Part shown: positions 24,444-34,118 of the stretch, piece by piece
Position numbering within the stretch: the first letter of the stretch is position 1
Layout: every line of letters starts with the position of its first letter
Assembly: GCF_003046625.1 (NCBI RefSeq)
Contig: NZ_QAAD01000003.1
Coordinates: 248,001 to 312,000, forward strand
Direction: 5' to 3'
DNA from: Mangrovibacterium marinum
GTDB lineage: Bacteria; Bacteroidota; Bacteroidia; Bacteroidales; Prolixibacteraceae
Length of the DNA: 64,000 nucleotides
Notes under the pieces: generated by a model
Databases searched by the model: none
What the model was told of the DNA's origin: nothing
The model's input: the letters and a program-made list of their open reading frames with translations, nothing else
Translations under genes and position numbers: made by a program

Positions 24444-25224
24444 CAGGCATATCAACTATTTGCGCATATCGGTTACCGACCGGTGTAATCTACGCTGCAC
24501 CTACTGCATGCCGGCGGACGGTATTCAGTTGATGCGCCATGAGGACATTCTCTCCTTCGAAGAAATTGAAGCATTCGCCCGCCTGGCCATCGCTAAAGGA
24601 ATTACAAAGATCCGATTAACCGGTGGAGAACCACTGATCCGCAAAAACATCAGTGAATTAGTTCGTCGTTTGGCAGCCATTGAAGGCCTGGAGGATTTGG
24701 CTTTAACAACCAACGGACTTCTGTTGCCCCAATTCGCTACAGAGCTGAAAGATGCAGGCTTGCAACGCGTGAACATCAGCCTCGACACCATTAATGCGGA
24801 CCGCTATCGCCAAATTACCAGAACCGGCGATCTAAACGCTGTTTTGGCCGGTATAAAAGCAGCGCAACAAGCCGGTTTCGATCCCATAAAAATTAATTGT
24901 GTACTCCTGGGCGAACCGGATGATGAGGTCAAGCGATTAAAAGATTTTTGTTCGGATAATGATTTACAACTCCGCTTTATTCATCAGATGGATCTTCAGA
25001 ACGGCGAATTTTCGAAAGTTGAAGGTGGTGAAGGCGGCAATTGCAGCCGATGCAACCGGGTACGACTTTTGGCTAACGGCGACGTGAAACCATGCCTTTT
25101 TAGCGATTTGGCGTACAACATCGGTCAATTGGGGCACCAACAAGCCTTGGATTTAGCCATTGGCAACAAGCCGCGCTCGGGGACATTCAATAAGTCCGGT
25201 GAATTTTATAATATCGGGGGATGA
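24427..25224 (+). CDS. moaA: GTP 3',8-cyclase MoaA, shortened form
   Basis: 265 residues, about 60 fewer than typical MoaA. The radical-SAM cluster motif DRCNLRCTYCMP (CxxxCxxC) lies near residues 19-30, followed by the SAM-binding GGEPL (RLTGGEPLIRKN). The C-terminal second [4Fe-4S] site is intact as NCSRCNRVRLLANGDVKPCLF (CxxC-x13-C). The missing part lies between RFIHQMDLQNGEFSKVEGG and that site, where usual enzymes carry a 50-60 residue linker ending ..R..G....I... It makes the first pterin intermediate from GTP. The C-terminal GG tail after the cluster is present. A repeat array separates it from moaC. Confidence 0.92.
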   Translation: MLDRFNRHINYLRISVTDRCNLRCTYCMPADGIQLMRHEDILSFEEIEAFARLAIAKGITKIRLTGGEPLIRKNISELVRRLAAIEGLEDLALTTNGLLLPQFATELKDAGLQRVNISLDTINADRYRQITRTGDLNAVLAGIKAAQQAGFDPIKINCVLLGEPDDEVKRLKDFCSDNDLQLRFIHQMDLQNGEFSKVEGGEGGNCSRCNRVRLLANGDVKPCLFSDLAYNIGQLGHQQALDLAIGNKPRSGTFNKSGEFYNIGG

Positions 25225-25341
25225 GTTGTGAGTCGTGAGTCGTGAGTAACGAGTCGTGAGTAATGAGTCGTGAGTAATGAGTAATAGGAAGAAAAGTAAG
25301 TAGCTTTGTTTTTCAATCTCAAGACTCAAGACTCAAGACTA
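25222..25341. repeat. Inverted pair of short tandem arrays between moaA and moaC
   Basis: The left array 25222-25284 is built of GAGTCGTGAGTAA-type 7-14 bp units. The right array 25318-25340 repeats CTCAAGACT, the approximate complement AGTCTTGAG. Together they can fold into a hairpin. There is no gene in between. This is an empty counterpart of the gene-carrying cassettes. Confidence 0.75.
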
Positions 25342-25363
25342 CTAAATTTAAATATGGAATTTT

Positions 25364-25816
25364 ATGAAAAAACTAACACATATCGACGATACCGGAAGAG
25401 CCAACATGGTAGATGTTGGCCATAAAAGCCAACAGAGTCGTTCGGCCACCGCGGAAGGCTTCATTAGCTTGAATGCTGAAACCGTCAAACTAGTTGGAGA
25501 AAATCAGATGAAGAAAGGTGATGTGCTCACCGTAGCTGAAATTGCCGGCATCCAGGGAGCCAAACGAACCAGCGAGCTGATCCCGCTTTGCCATAATTTG
25601 TTGCTTACAAAAGTAGAAGTAAATTGTGCGTTAACGGCATCGGGCGTAAAAGCAACATGCACTGCAAACTGCATTGGCCAAACCGGCGTGGAAATGGAAG
25701 CGCTTACCGGCGTACAAGTTGCCCTTTTAACAATTTACGACATGTGCAAAGCTGTCGATAAATCGATGGTCATCTCAAATGTCCGGTTAACTGAGAAAAC
25801 AAAATCTGACCTTTAA
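25364..25816 (+). CDS. moaC: Cyclic pyranopterin monophosphate synthase
   Basis: 150 residues. The family core is visible: THIDDTGRANMVDVGHKSQQSRSATAEGFI, then KKGDVLTVAEIAGIQGAKRTSELIPLCHNLLL with the conserved Cys-His, and GVEMEALTGVQVALLTIYDMCKAVDKSM. It converts the 3',8-cyclo-GTP product of MoaA into cPMP. It follows moaA after a repeat-filled gap of about 140 bp and precedes the MOSC-MogA gene by 12 bp. Length is normal. Confidence 0.97.
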   Translation: MKKLTHIDDTGRANMVDVGHKSQQSRSATAEGFISLNAETVKLVGENQMKKGDVLTVAEIAGIQGAKRTSELIPLCHNLLLTKVEVNCALTASGVKATCTANCIGQTGVEMEALTGVQVALLTIYDMCKAVDKSMVISNVRLTEKTKSDL

Positions 25817-25828
25817 ATTCAATCCATC

Positions 25829-26764
25829 ATGACGACCAATATTACGATTCTTTCTGTCAACCGATCCGAGAAAAAAGGCACGATTAAAAAGCCCGTTCCG
25901 CAAATTCAGTTAAGCGGAATTGGTGTTGTTGGGGACGCACATTCGGGGAACTGGCACCGTCAGGTCAGTCTGCTAGCCAAGGAAAGCATCGATAAATTTG
26001 CTGCTGAAGCCGGCCGGCAGATTGCTTTCGGGGAATTTGCTGAGAACATCACCACCGAGGGACTGTTGCTGCATACGACAAAACCTCTGGATCGTTTTGT
26101 GGGTGAAAACATCGAGTTGGAAGTCACCCAAATCGGCAAGAAATGCCACGGCGACAACTGCTCTATTTTCCGCGAAGTTGGCAACTGTGTAATGCCCAAA
26201 GAAGGCATTTTTGCCCGGGTTATACGGCACGGTCAACTACAAGCCGGTGAGCAACTGACGTATCAGCCCCGATTCATCCGGGTTAAAATCATCACTCTTA
26301 GCGATCGCGCAAGCCGCGGTGAATATCCCGACAAAAGCGGCCCGCAGATCAGAAACCTAAGCCAAAAGCAGTTCGAATCCATCAACCGAAAATTCCTTTT
26401 CGACCAAAGCTTAATTCCTGATCAGGCAGACTTATTAAAAGCAGAAATAGAAGTTGCTGTCAACAACAAATTCGATGTGATTTTCACCACCGGCGGTACC
26501 GGCATTGGTCCGCGCGACATCACTCCCGACACTGTCCAACCGATGCTGAACCGGGAGATCCCGGGAATCATGGAGCTCATCCGCGTGAAATACGGCATGC
26601 AGAAACCGGCTGCTTTACTCAGCCGCGGAATCGCAGGTGTCATCGATCAAACATTAATTTACACCATGCCCGGAAGTGTCAAAGCCGTCACGGAATACTG
26701 CAACGAAATTTTACCGACCATAGAACATGCCTTATATATGCTTCACGGAATCGACAGTCATTAA
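25829..26764 (+). CDS. MOSC-MogA/MoaB fusion (molybdopterin adenylyltransferase)
   Basis: 311 residues in two domains. Residues 1 to about 145 are a MOSC domain (GVVGDAHSGNWHRQVSLLA, GEFAENITTEGL, and the Cys pair region KKCHGDNCSIFREVGNCVMPKEG). Residues about 150-311 are a MogA/MoaB-like domain (KIITLSDRASRGEYPDKSGP, VIFTTGGTGIGPRDITPDTV, YTMPGSVKAVTEY). The second half should adenylate molybdopterin for MoeA. MOSC domains are found in Moco sulfurases and metal-sulfur carriers. Such fusions of consecutive Moco steps are known in Bacteroidota. moaD, moaE and moeB are not in the window. Confidence 0.94.
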   Translation: MTTNITILSVNRSEKKGTIKKPVPQIQLSGIGVVGDAHSGNWHRQVSLLAKESIDKFAAEAGRQIAFGEFAENITTEGLLLHTTKPLDRFVGENIELEVTQIGKKCHGDNCSIFREVGNCVMPKEGIFARVIRHGQLQAGEQLTYQPRFIRVKIITLSDRASRGEYPDKSGPQIRNLSQKQFESINRKFLFDQSLIPDQADLLKAEIEVAVNNKFDVIFTTGGTGIGPRDITPDTVQPMLNREIPGIMELIRVKYGMQKPAALLSRGIAGVIDQTLIYTMPGSVKAVTEYCNEILPTIEHALYMLHGIDSH

Positions 26765-26773
26765 CCGGCGGTG

Positions 26774-29700
26774 CTAAGCCGTTGTTTTGCCATACTGGCT
26801 TGGCGGAACATGGTAGCGTTCTTTAAACTTTTTACTGAAGTATTTTAAATCGTTAAAGCCACTGGCATAAGCTGCTTCCGACACATTGTAGCCTCCCGAA
26901 AGCAAGTACTGCGCGGCAATTTGCAATTTGGTATTGCGTAAAAATTCAACCGGGCTCATGCCCGTCAGACTTTTCACCTTATTGTAAAAAACAGTTCGTC
27001 CCAAAGCCGTGGCCTTCACAAGAGCATCCACATTAAAATCCGAATCCTGGCAGTTCTCCCCAATCAGGTCGACCAGTTTTTTCAGAAATTCCTCATCCTT
27101 ATTCGTAATCTTCAGTTCACCCTGAAACGGGTTCTTTTTGTTGAAATATGCCAACACATTCTCGCGCTGCCGGACCAGGTTATTCACCACGGTCAACAAA
27201 TATTCCGAGTTGAAGGGTTTAATCACATAAGCTTCTGCGCCGCAATCGATCCCTTCAATCTGCGAATCGACAGCCGACCGGGCCGTCAACATGACTACCG
27301 GAATATGGCTCAAGTCGAAATCCTTTTTAATTTCTTTGGTCATCTCCATGCCATCCACGACCGGCATCATCAGGTCGGTAACAATTAAATCGGGATGTTT
27401 TGCTTTGGCCAGCTGTAACCCTTGTTCTCCGTTTTCAGCCTGTAGTATTTCAAACTCGGGTGACAGAAACGACGCGATATAGTTCCGAATTTCCGACTGA
27501 TCCTCCACCAGTAAAATCGTATGCTTTTTATCGCCCCCAACAACAGGCTCGCCACGCATAGGCTCTGTTTGCCGGCGCAATTCCAGCTCATCGACATGCG
27601 AACCGGTGCGCACCGGTTCCGAACGATGGTCGCTAAGCTCGTCGGCCCGAAAATGCTTTCGCCCCGATTTTACGGTAACAACAAAACGACTTCCCTGCCC
27701 TTCCTCACTCTGAACCTGAATATCGCCTTTGTGCAGCTTCATCAACTCGTAGGAATAGGCCAGGCCAATGCCACTTCCGCTTTGCTCCGGATTGTCATCA
27801 GCCAAAGTTGTAAACCGCTGAAAGAGCATTGGCATTTTATTTTTGGCAATTCCCTTGCCTTCGTCTTCCACGATAAGTTGCACCTGGTTCTTTTTCCGGT
27901 CTTCGACAATTTGTACGGCAATGCGCTTGCCTGCCGGTGTAAATTTAAAGGCATTCGATAAGATATTAAACAGCACCGAATCCATTTTTTCGACATCAAC
28001 CCACACCTTAATTTCGTCGGTATTTTCAGGCAACACAAAATCAATTTGCTTTTGCATCGCCATCTGCCCGAAATTTTGGCAAATATCCCGCACAAACGAC
28101 ACCAGTTCAAGCTCAGCGATCTTCAGCTTCATTTTCTGGTTCTGCACCTTCCGGAAGTCCAGCAGCTGATTAATTAACCGCAGCATACGCTTGCCATTAC
28201 TACTCATCATCTCGATTGGCGCCTTAACAGCAGGCGGCAGGTCGGCCATTCGTTTCAAATCCTCAATCGGCCCGAGCACCAGGGTTAACGGCGTTCGTAT
28301 TTCGTGAGAGATGTTAGTGAAGAATTTCAGTTTAATCTCGTTCACCTTGCGTTCGACTCTCAGGTCGGTGCTCAATCGGTTATATTTCACAAAAATCTTT
28401 CGGGAGGTTTCACCAATCAGCAAAGCCAATAAAATGTAGCTCATATAAGCCCAGCTCGTGCGCCACCACGGTGGCAATATTGTAATATGAAGCTCCCGCG
28501 GGTTGTCGCCCCAGGGACCATCCCAGTTGGCAGCTTTCACTTTAAAGGTGTATTCGCCGGGCGCCAGGTTGGTATAGCTTGCTTTGCGCTCATTGCGCAC
28601 ATTATACCACTGCTCATCAAATCCCTCCAAGGTGTAGGAATAGCGATTTTTCGCCGGATCGAAAAAGCTTAAAGCAGCATATTCGATGCTGAAACTGGAT
28701 TGATCATCTGTTAAAACCAGGTCTTTCACAAAATTGATATGAGTCTTCAAGGGAGCATCCTCGCTGTTATAATCCACCTCCTCGTTGAACAATGAAAAGG
28801 AGGTAAAGACCACCGGAGGTTGGAAAGCCTGAACTTTCACTTCACTTTCGCGAATAATCAACAAGCCATCCAAGGTGCCAAACAATAGCCTTCCGTCGTT
28901 CAATTTACAGCAGGTTCCCTCGGAAAAATTACTGCACATTAACCCATTGTTGGTGTCGTAGTTTTCAAAATCCTTGGTCTGAATATCATAGCGCGAAATT
29001 CCGTTCTCGGTACTTAGCCACAGATTACCGCTTGTGCCTTCCAGTATCCCAAATACCGCATCGTTTATCAGGCCTTCCTGCTCGCTAACATGGCTGAAGA
29101 TCACTTCGTCATCCGAGTTTTGCATAATCCGGTTCAATCCTCCGCCAAAAGTTCCCAACCACATCCGGTGCGTTCCGTCCTCGTACAAATAAAGCAAGTC
29201 GTTATAGCTCAGGCTGCGATCGTAGTTTACATCGTAAAAATAGGACTTGAAAGCCGGGATCGGGTCGCTGATATCGCCGATTAATTCGTTCAGTCCAAAA
29301 GTTGTGGCCGCCCAGAGCGTTCCTCCAAAGTCAACCAACAGGTAACGCACTTCGTTGCTTGACAGCTTACTGTTGCTTGTTGAAATATTCCGAAACCGCA
29401 GGTGGTCGGCAGCCGGATTGTCAATCACATCGATACCCGATCCGTAAGTTGCGGCCAGGATTCGCCCCTGCTGATCTTCCGTTATACAGTAAATGTTATC
29501 GTTGGACAAGGACTGCGGATTTCCTTCCTGATGCCGATAAATTTGAAACGACAGGTCCGCATAGTTTCGGTAGTCTTGTAACGGACGGCTGCTGCGAGCC
29601 AAACCTCCGCCCTTGGACCCCAACCAGATATACCCCTGCTGATCCTGAAGAATGGTGTAGACATTAAAGCGCCCCATGCGGCCGCGAGCGGTAGGGATCC

Positions 29701-31168
29701 CATCGTATTTATGCAGTAAATTAAACTGAGGATCATAGACATACAGTCGCCCGGACTTGGTTGCCAACCAAATGTTCTCCCGGTTATCCTGCGCTATTGC
29801 ACGGATAACATTGTCGCTCAAACTCTCCACTTTCTTTTCGACCTTCAATTGTCGAAACATCGGGTTGGCAGGCACCAGTTTATTAATGCCGCCATTGAAC
29901 TGGCCCGTACCGATCCACAGCAAACCCGATTTATCCTGGGCAACACAATAAGCAATATCGGAGCTCAACGAATTGGGATCATTGGGATCGTTGCGGAAAA
30001 AACGAAACTCCTCCTTGTCTTCGTCGAACAAGCCAAGTCCTCCGCCATGCGTTGCCACCCAAAGGTTTCCATCCCGATCTTCAAACAGAAACTGGCGTTG
30101 CAAGTCAACCAACGACTGAATTTCTTTCGGCACCAGTTGATAGAAAACGGCCTTGCTCAAATCATTTTTAATGCGGCTTATTCCGAAGTCGTCGGTTGTC
30201 ACCCATAGGTTATCTTCGGAGTCTTCATATACATCAACAATCTCTTGTTGCTCCATAAAGCGATTCACCAAGGTCCCGTCCGTTTCGCATATAAACAGCC
30301 CACTCGACATCGTTCCGACAATCAATTTACCGGCGCGGTTAAACTTAACCAGACTCACAACATCATTTAGTCCAGCAACCGATAGCCGTTCAAGTGTGTT
30401 ATGCTTCACATCCAAGCGAACCAAACCATTCCGTCGCGTGCCCAGGTACAAATAGTCTCCGCCAGCTACCCCCGAAGTAAAATTGAATTGGGGCGAAAAC
30501 AGCTCTCCTTTAATCGCTTCATTTTCGGCTGTTGACTTAGGCTGAAAATAGTTGATCCCGGAAGTCGTGCCTACCCAAACTGCTGAATCCCGATCGGCAA
30601 TAATAAAACTGATGGCCGGATTTGCCTGTTGCATTTCCTGTTTAACAGCGATCTCAGCATGACGATAGGGGCTCTCCCCATTCTCCGTATATTTCAGTCG
30701 GTATATCCCGGCATTATTGGTTCCCAGCCATATTTCGTCATCCAATTCCAAAAAGGAGGTCACTTGGGTATTGCGCGGATTTCCCGGTTCCGTTGTTGGA
30801 GGAAACGAATAAAAACGTTCGGTTCGTAAATCCAGATAATGGTAATGTCCGTCATGCGACGCCAGCCAGATGAAACCATGCTGATCTTCCCAAATGGAAA
30901 CAATGCGATTGTTAGTTAACGAATACGGATTATTGTATTGTGTTTTGTAAACCTTGAAATTGTAGCCATCGTAGCGATTCAGACCGTCCATCGTGCCGAA
31001 CCACATATACCCGCGACTGTCGCAAAAAATACTTTGAACGGAGTTCTGCGAAAGGCCATCGTTCGTATTCAACAGCTCGAAACGCTCCACCTCAACAGCC
31101 CAAAGCACGCCGCGAAAGCCAATAAACAGCAGCCCAAAGAAAAGCTTCAAAAATTGCGTCACATTCAT
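26774..31168 (-). CDS. Hybrid two-component system regulator (HTCS), controlling the pectin locus
   Basis: 1464 residues from the ATG at 31166-31168 (MNVTQFLKLFFGLLFIG, a signal/anchor); a 15-codon longer frame upstream is unlikely. The order is: two seven-bladed propellers of Reg_prop repeats (WFGTMDGLNRYDG, WLGTNNAGIYR and so on), Y_Y_Y domain (YTFKVKAANWDGPWG), a membrane helix, and HisKA with FFTNISHEIRTPLTLVLGP (His about 955). Then HATPase (EDEGKGIAKNKM, GSGIGLAYSYELMKLH), receiver (ILLVEDQ...LIVTDLMMPVVDG, Asp about 1264) and C-terminal AraC helix-turn-helix (YNVSEAAYASGFNDLKYFSKKFKERY). It senses a periplasmic oligosaccharide and activates transcription. It is divergent from the GH28 operon. 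Confidence 0.95.
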   Translation of the reverse strand: MNVTQFLKLFFGLLFIGFRGVLWAVEVERFELLNTNDGLSQNSVQSIFCDSRGYMWFGTMDGLNRYDGYNFKVYKTQYNNPYSLTNNRIVSIWEDQHGFIWLASHDGHYHYLDLRTERFYSFPPTTEPGNPRNTQVTSFLELDDEIWLGTNNAGIYRLKYTENGESPYRHAEIAVKQEMQQANPAISFIIADRDSAVWVGTTSGINYFQPKSTAENEAIKGELFSPQFNFTSGVAGGDYLYLGTRRNGLVRLDVKHNTLERLSVAGLNDVVSLVKFNRAGKLIVGTMSSGLFICETDGTLVNRFMEQQEIVDVYEDSEDNLWVTTDDFGISRIKNDLSKAVFYQLVPKEIQSLVDLQRQFLFEDRDGNLWVATHGGGLGLFDEDKEEFRFFRNDPNDPNSLSSDIAYCVAQDKSGLLWIGTGQFNGGINKLVPANPMFRQLKVEKKVESLSDNVIRAIAQDNRENIWLATKSGRLYVYDPQFNLLHKYDGIPTARGRMGRFNVYTILQDQQGYIWLGSKGGGLARSSRPLQDYRNYADLSFQIYRHQEGNPQSLSNDNIYCITEDQQGRILAATYGSGIDVIDNPAADHLRFRNISTSNSKLSSNEVRYLLVDFGGTLWAATTFGLNELIGDISDPIPAFKSYFYDVNYDRSLSYNDLLYLYEDGTHRMWLGTFGGGLNRIMQNSDDEVIFSHVSEQEGLINDAVFGILEGTSGNLWLSTENGISRYDIQTKDFENYDTNNGLMCSNFSEGTCCKLNDGRLLFGTLDGLLIIRESEVKVQAFQPPVVFTSFSLFNEEVDYNSEDAPLKTHINFVKDLVLTDDQSSFSIEYAALSFFDPAKNRYSYTLEGFDEQWYNVRNERKASYTNLAPGEYTFKVKAANWDGPWGDNPRELHITILPPWWRTSWAYMSYILLALLIGETSRKIFVKYNRLSTDLRVERKVNEIKLKFFTNISHEIRTPLTLVLGPIEDLKRMADLPPAVKAPIEMMSSNGKRMLRLINQLLDFRKVQNQKMKLKIAELELVSFVRDICQNFGQMAMQKQIDFVLPENTDEIKVWVDVEKMDSVLFNILSNAFKFTPAGKRIAVQIVEDRKKNQVQLIVEDEGKGIAKNKMPMLFQRFTTLADDNPEQSGSGIGLAYSYELMKLHKGDIQVQSEEGQGSRFVVTVKSGRKHFRADELSDHRSEPVRTGSHVDELELRRQTEPMRGEPVVGGDKKHTILLVEDQSEIRNYIASFLSPEFEILQAENGEQGLQLAKAKHPDLIVTDLMMPVVDGMEMTKEIKKDFDLSHIPVVMLTARSAVDSQIEGIDCGAEAYVIKPFNSEYLLTVVNNLVRQRENVLAYFNKKNPFQGELKITNKDEEFLKKLVDLIGENCQDSDFNVDALVKATALGRTVFYNKVKSLTGMSPVEFLRNTKLQIAAQYLLSGGYNVSEAAYASGFNDLKYFSKKFKERYHVPPSQYGKTTA

Positions 31169-31422
31169 TAAATTTAAAAATCCTAAAGTTGAAAAAAAAC
31201 CGGTCGTCTGCAAAGAATTAACGCGCTAAAATAGCAGTATCAGCAGTAGGAAACCGAAAGCCGGATTCCGCTGGCACAATGCCTTACAACAACTTCAAAA
31301 ACAATTACACCCCCTTTATTGGTCAATTTATCGCCAATAAAAACGCTCCGAATCAACTATGTTTGCCATCGGTTGAAGCAAGAAAATAAAGTTTAGAATT
31401 TATCGCCAAAAATTTTTCAAAC

Positions 31423-32850
31423 ATGAAATCGATCAAATTAATCATCGCACTCGCATTAATCGCCACCTTCAGTTGGTCGGCAAAGGCCATTCAAGACGAA
31501 AAAAAGTGGGCCGAGATCTACCAAATAGTCGATCAGATCCAGGAACCCGTTTTCCCGGATAAAACCTTCAATATTGTTGATTTTGGTGCTAAAGCTGACG
31601 GCACCACCCTGAACACCAAAGCAATTGACCAGGCGATCGTTGCCTGCACCGAAGCCGGCGGAGGTACCGTTCTTGTTCCGGCAGGAACTTTCCTGACCGG
31701 TGCAATTCACCTGAAGAACAATGTAAACCTGCATGTATCCGAAGGTGCAACCTTAAAGTTCTCAACAAACCCGAAGGACTACCTTCCGTTAGTGCAAACC
31801 CGCTGGGAAGGAAACGATGTTTTCAACTATTCGCCACTGATTTATGCCAATGGCCAGAACAACATTGCCATTACCGGCAAAGGAACCGTTGACGGACAAG
31901 GCGCAAGTGATAACTGGTGGACCTGGAAGGGCTCGTCACACTACGGATGGAAAGAAGGAATGCCCAGCCAGCTGGACGAAGGCCGCGGCCGCCCGGCATT
32001 AGACAAATGGGAAAGCGAAGAAGCCCCCTTGTTCGAACGTCAGGCCGGCGATGGTTTTTACCTGCGTCCGCAGTTCATCAGCTTTATCTATTGCACTTCC
32101 GTAAAAATTGAAGGCATTAAAATTACCAACTCTCCCTTCTGGGTAGTACACCCCATCTTGTCGAAAGATATCATCTTCCGTGGTGTGCATATCGAGAGCC
32201 TTGGCCCAAACTCCGATGGTTTCGACCCCGAATCATGTAAAAACGTCCTTGTTGAAGACTGTATTTTCGATACCGGCGACGACTGTATCGCCATTAAATC
32301 GGGGCGCAACTCCGATGGACGCAAACCCAACATCCCAACCGAGAATATGTTGATCCGCAACTGCAAAATGCTGGAAGGGCACGGCGGTGTGGTTATCGGT
32401 TCCGAAATTTCGGCCGGTGCCCGCAACATCTTTGCCGAAAACTGCGAGATGAGCAGCCCCGACCTGGACCGAGCCATTCGGCTGAAGACAAATGCACACC
32501 GCGGAGGTGTTACCGATGGCATTTATGTGCGCAACATTGCGGTTGGCCAGGTTAAAGATGCTGTAATCCGCATCAACTGTATGTACGACACCAAAAGTGA
32601 AGGCATTGGCGATTACATTCCGATGGTGCGCAACGTGTACATCTCGGGAATCAAAGCTGACATGACCGGAAAAACGCCCGCGAAATTTGGCTTGCGCCTC
32701 GAAGGAATCGACGGTGAAAACAGTATCGAGAACATCTTCATCAGCGACTGCAACTTCAATGGCGTGAAAAAAGTTGCCCAAATCAGCAACGTTAAAAACC
32801 TCCGCCTTGAGCATGTTATTATCAACGGTGAAGAAATAAAAGCAGAATAA
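31423..32850 (+). CDS. Glycoside hydrolase family 28 (polygalacturonase-type), first
   Basis: 475 residues with a signal peptide (LIIALALIATFSWSAKA). The fold is a right-handed beta-helix. The N-terminal family motif is VDFGAKADGTTLNTKAIDQAI. Catalytic motifs: NSDGFDPESC (for NTD), TGDDCIAIKSG (the DD pair near residue 284), GHGGVVIGSE (catalytic-site His about 320) and RLKTN (RIK motif, about 353). It hydrolyses alpha-1,4-galacturonan or oligogalacturonides in the periplasm or outside the cell. The pattern resembles Bacteroidetes exo-acting GH28 enzymes of pectin loci. It is the first gene of the operon opposite the HTCS, about 250 bp downstream of the divergent regulator start. Confidence 0.94.
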   Translation: MKSIKLIIALALIATFSWSAKAIQDEKKWAEIYQIVDQIQEPVFPDKTFNIVDFGAKADGTTLNTKAIDQAIVACTEAGGGTVLVPAGTFLTGAIHLKNNVNLHVSEGATLKFSTNPKDYLPLVQTRWEGNDVFNYSPLIYANGQNNIAITGKGTVDGQGASDNWWTWKGSSHYGWKEGMPSQLDEGRGRPALDKWESEEAPLFERQAGDGFYLRPQFISFIYCTSVKIEGIKITNSPFWVVHPILSKDIIFRGVHIESLGPNSDGFDPESCKNVLVEDCIFDTGDDCIAIKSGRNSDGRKPNIPTENMLIRNCKMLEGHGGVVIGSEISAGARNIFAENCEMSSPDLDRAIRLKTNAHRGGVTDGIYVRNIAVGQVKDAVIRINCMYDTKSEGIGDYIPMVRNVYISGIKADMTGKTPAKFGLRLEGIDGENSIENIFISDCNFNGVKKVAQISNVKNLRLEHVIINGEEIKAE

Positions 32851-32879
32851 AGTCTGAACAACAAAGAAATAAATTCCCC

Positions 32880-34103
32880 ATGAAATCGCGCATTGCAATG
32901 CTACTGATGCTGGCTGCCCTGTGGACAGCTTGCTCAAAACCGGTTGGCACAACCATCACCAACCCGCTTAACCAAAAAGTTAACGAGTTAACGGTTGAGA
33001 TAACGACTCCCGAAATTTTACAGGCAGCCGCCTCGATGGAAAGTTTTAAACTGATGGACGGCGAAACCGAAGTGCCCTACCAGCTCATCGCTGAAGGCAA
33101 TCAAATTCAGTCAATCCTGGCCTTGGTCAGTTTTACGCCTGCCGAAGCTAAATTCATCAGCATCGTTGCCGGCCAGCCTGCTGAGTTCCCCAAGAAAACA
33201 CACGCCGAGATTTCGATCAAAGAAGGTGGCGACTGGAAATGGGTAACCAAAAGAAATGGCAACGAGCAGTATGAATACGAAGGTGGCGACTGGAAAAAAA
33301 TAGCGTCACTTTGGGTCGATCCCAAACATACCGATCACTCGTTCGACATTCGTTATGAAGGACCGGGTTGGGAGTCGGATAAAATTGGCTACCGCTTTTA
33401 CCTGGACTGGCGAAATGCGGTCGATATCTTCGGCAAGAAAGTGGACTCGATGGTTTTGCCGCAGGTTGGCCTTGATGGCTTCGATTCGTACCACGAAATG
33501 AGCGACTGGGGTGCCGACATCATGAAAGTAGGCAAAGCGCTTGGTGTCGGCACAATCGCACATTGGGCCAACGCACAGGCCAACCGCGTTGCCCTAACCG
33601 ACAGTTTGTATTCGGAAGTGACCATGGACGGCAGCCTGCAGTCGAAAATTACCACCCGCTATATGGGCTGGCAGTTTGACGGAGGTAAAACCGACCTGAC
33701 TTCGCAACTGACAATCAACGCAGGAAGCTACCTGACCAAATGTGAACTGACAAGCAGCAAGCCGGTTGATAGTCTGGCAACAGGAATCATCAAGATGCCC
33801 GACACGGAAGTATTGAAATCAGCAGACGAAACCGGTGACTGGGCGTATTACGCGACCTTTGGTGTTCAATCGCTGAATAAAGATAACCTGGGCTTGTTCG
33901 TTTTTTATCGTAAAAGTCAACTGGAGTTGTTAACCGAAGATAAGCTCAACCACGTTGTGGTGCTGAAACCGGAGAATAACCAATTAACGTACTACTTCGG
34001 TGGCGCCTGGGAATTGGATTCGTCCAAAATGGATTCGATCGATAAATTGAAAAATCTCTTAGACCAGCAATTAGCCTTGCTAAATGCCGGACTGATTCAA
34101 TAA
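32880..34103 (+). CDS. DUF4861 domain lipoprotein of the pectin locus
   Basis: 407 residues. A lipoprotein signal (AMLLMLAALWTAC, Cys about 19) is followed by an all-beta protein with conserved-looking aromatic/acidic motifs (WKWVTKRNGNEQYEYEGGDWKKIASLWVDPKHTDHSFDIRYEGPGWESDKIGYRFYLDWRNAVDIFGKK). This matches DUF4861, a family found in pectin utilisation loci. Catalysis is not established here; a role on methylated or acetylated pectin or as an unsaturated uronide-acting enzyme would be inference. It lies 29 bp after the first GH28 and is followed by a terminator-like hairpin. Confidence 0.82.
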   Translation: MKSRIAMLLMLAALWTACSKPVGTTITNPLNQKVNELTVEITTPEILQAAASMESFKLMDGETEVPYQLIAEGNQIQSILALVSFTPAEAKFISIVAGQPAEFPKKTHAEISIKEGGDWKWVTKRNGNEQYEYEGGDWKKIASLWVDPKHTDHSFDIRYEGPGWESDKIGYRFYLDWRNAVDIFGKKVDSMVLPQVGLDGFDSYHEMSDWGADIMKVGKALGVGTIAHWANAQANRVALTDSLYSEVTMDGSLQSKITTRYMGWQFDGGKTDLTSQLTINAGSYLTKCELTSSKPVDSLATGIIKMPDTEVLKSADETGDWAYYATFGVQSLNKDNLGLFVFYRKSQLELLTEDKLNHVVVLKPENNQLTYYFGGAWELDSSKMDSIDKLKNLLDQQLALLNAGLIQ

Positions 34104-34118
34104 TTTAGATGCAAGAAC

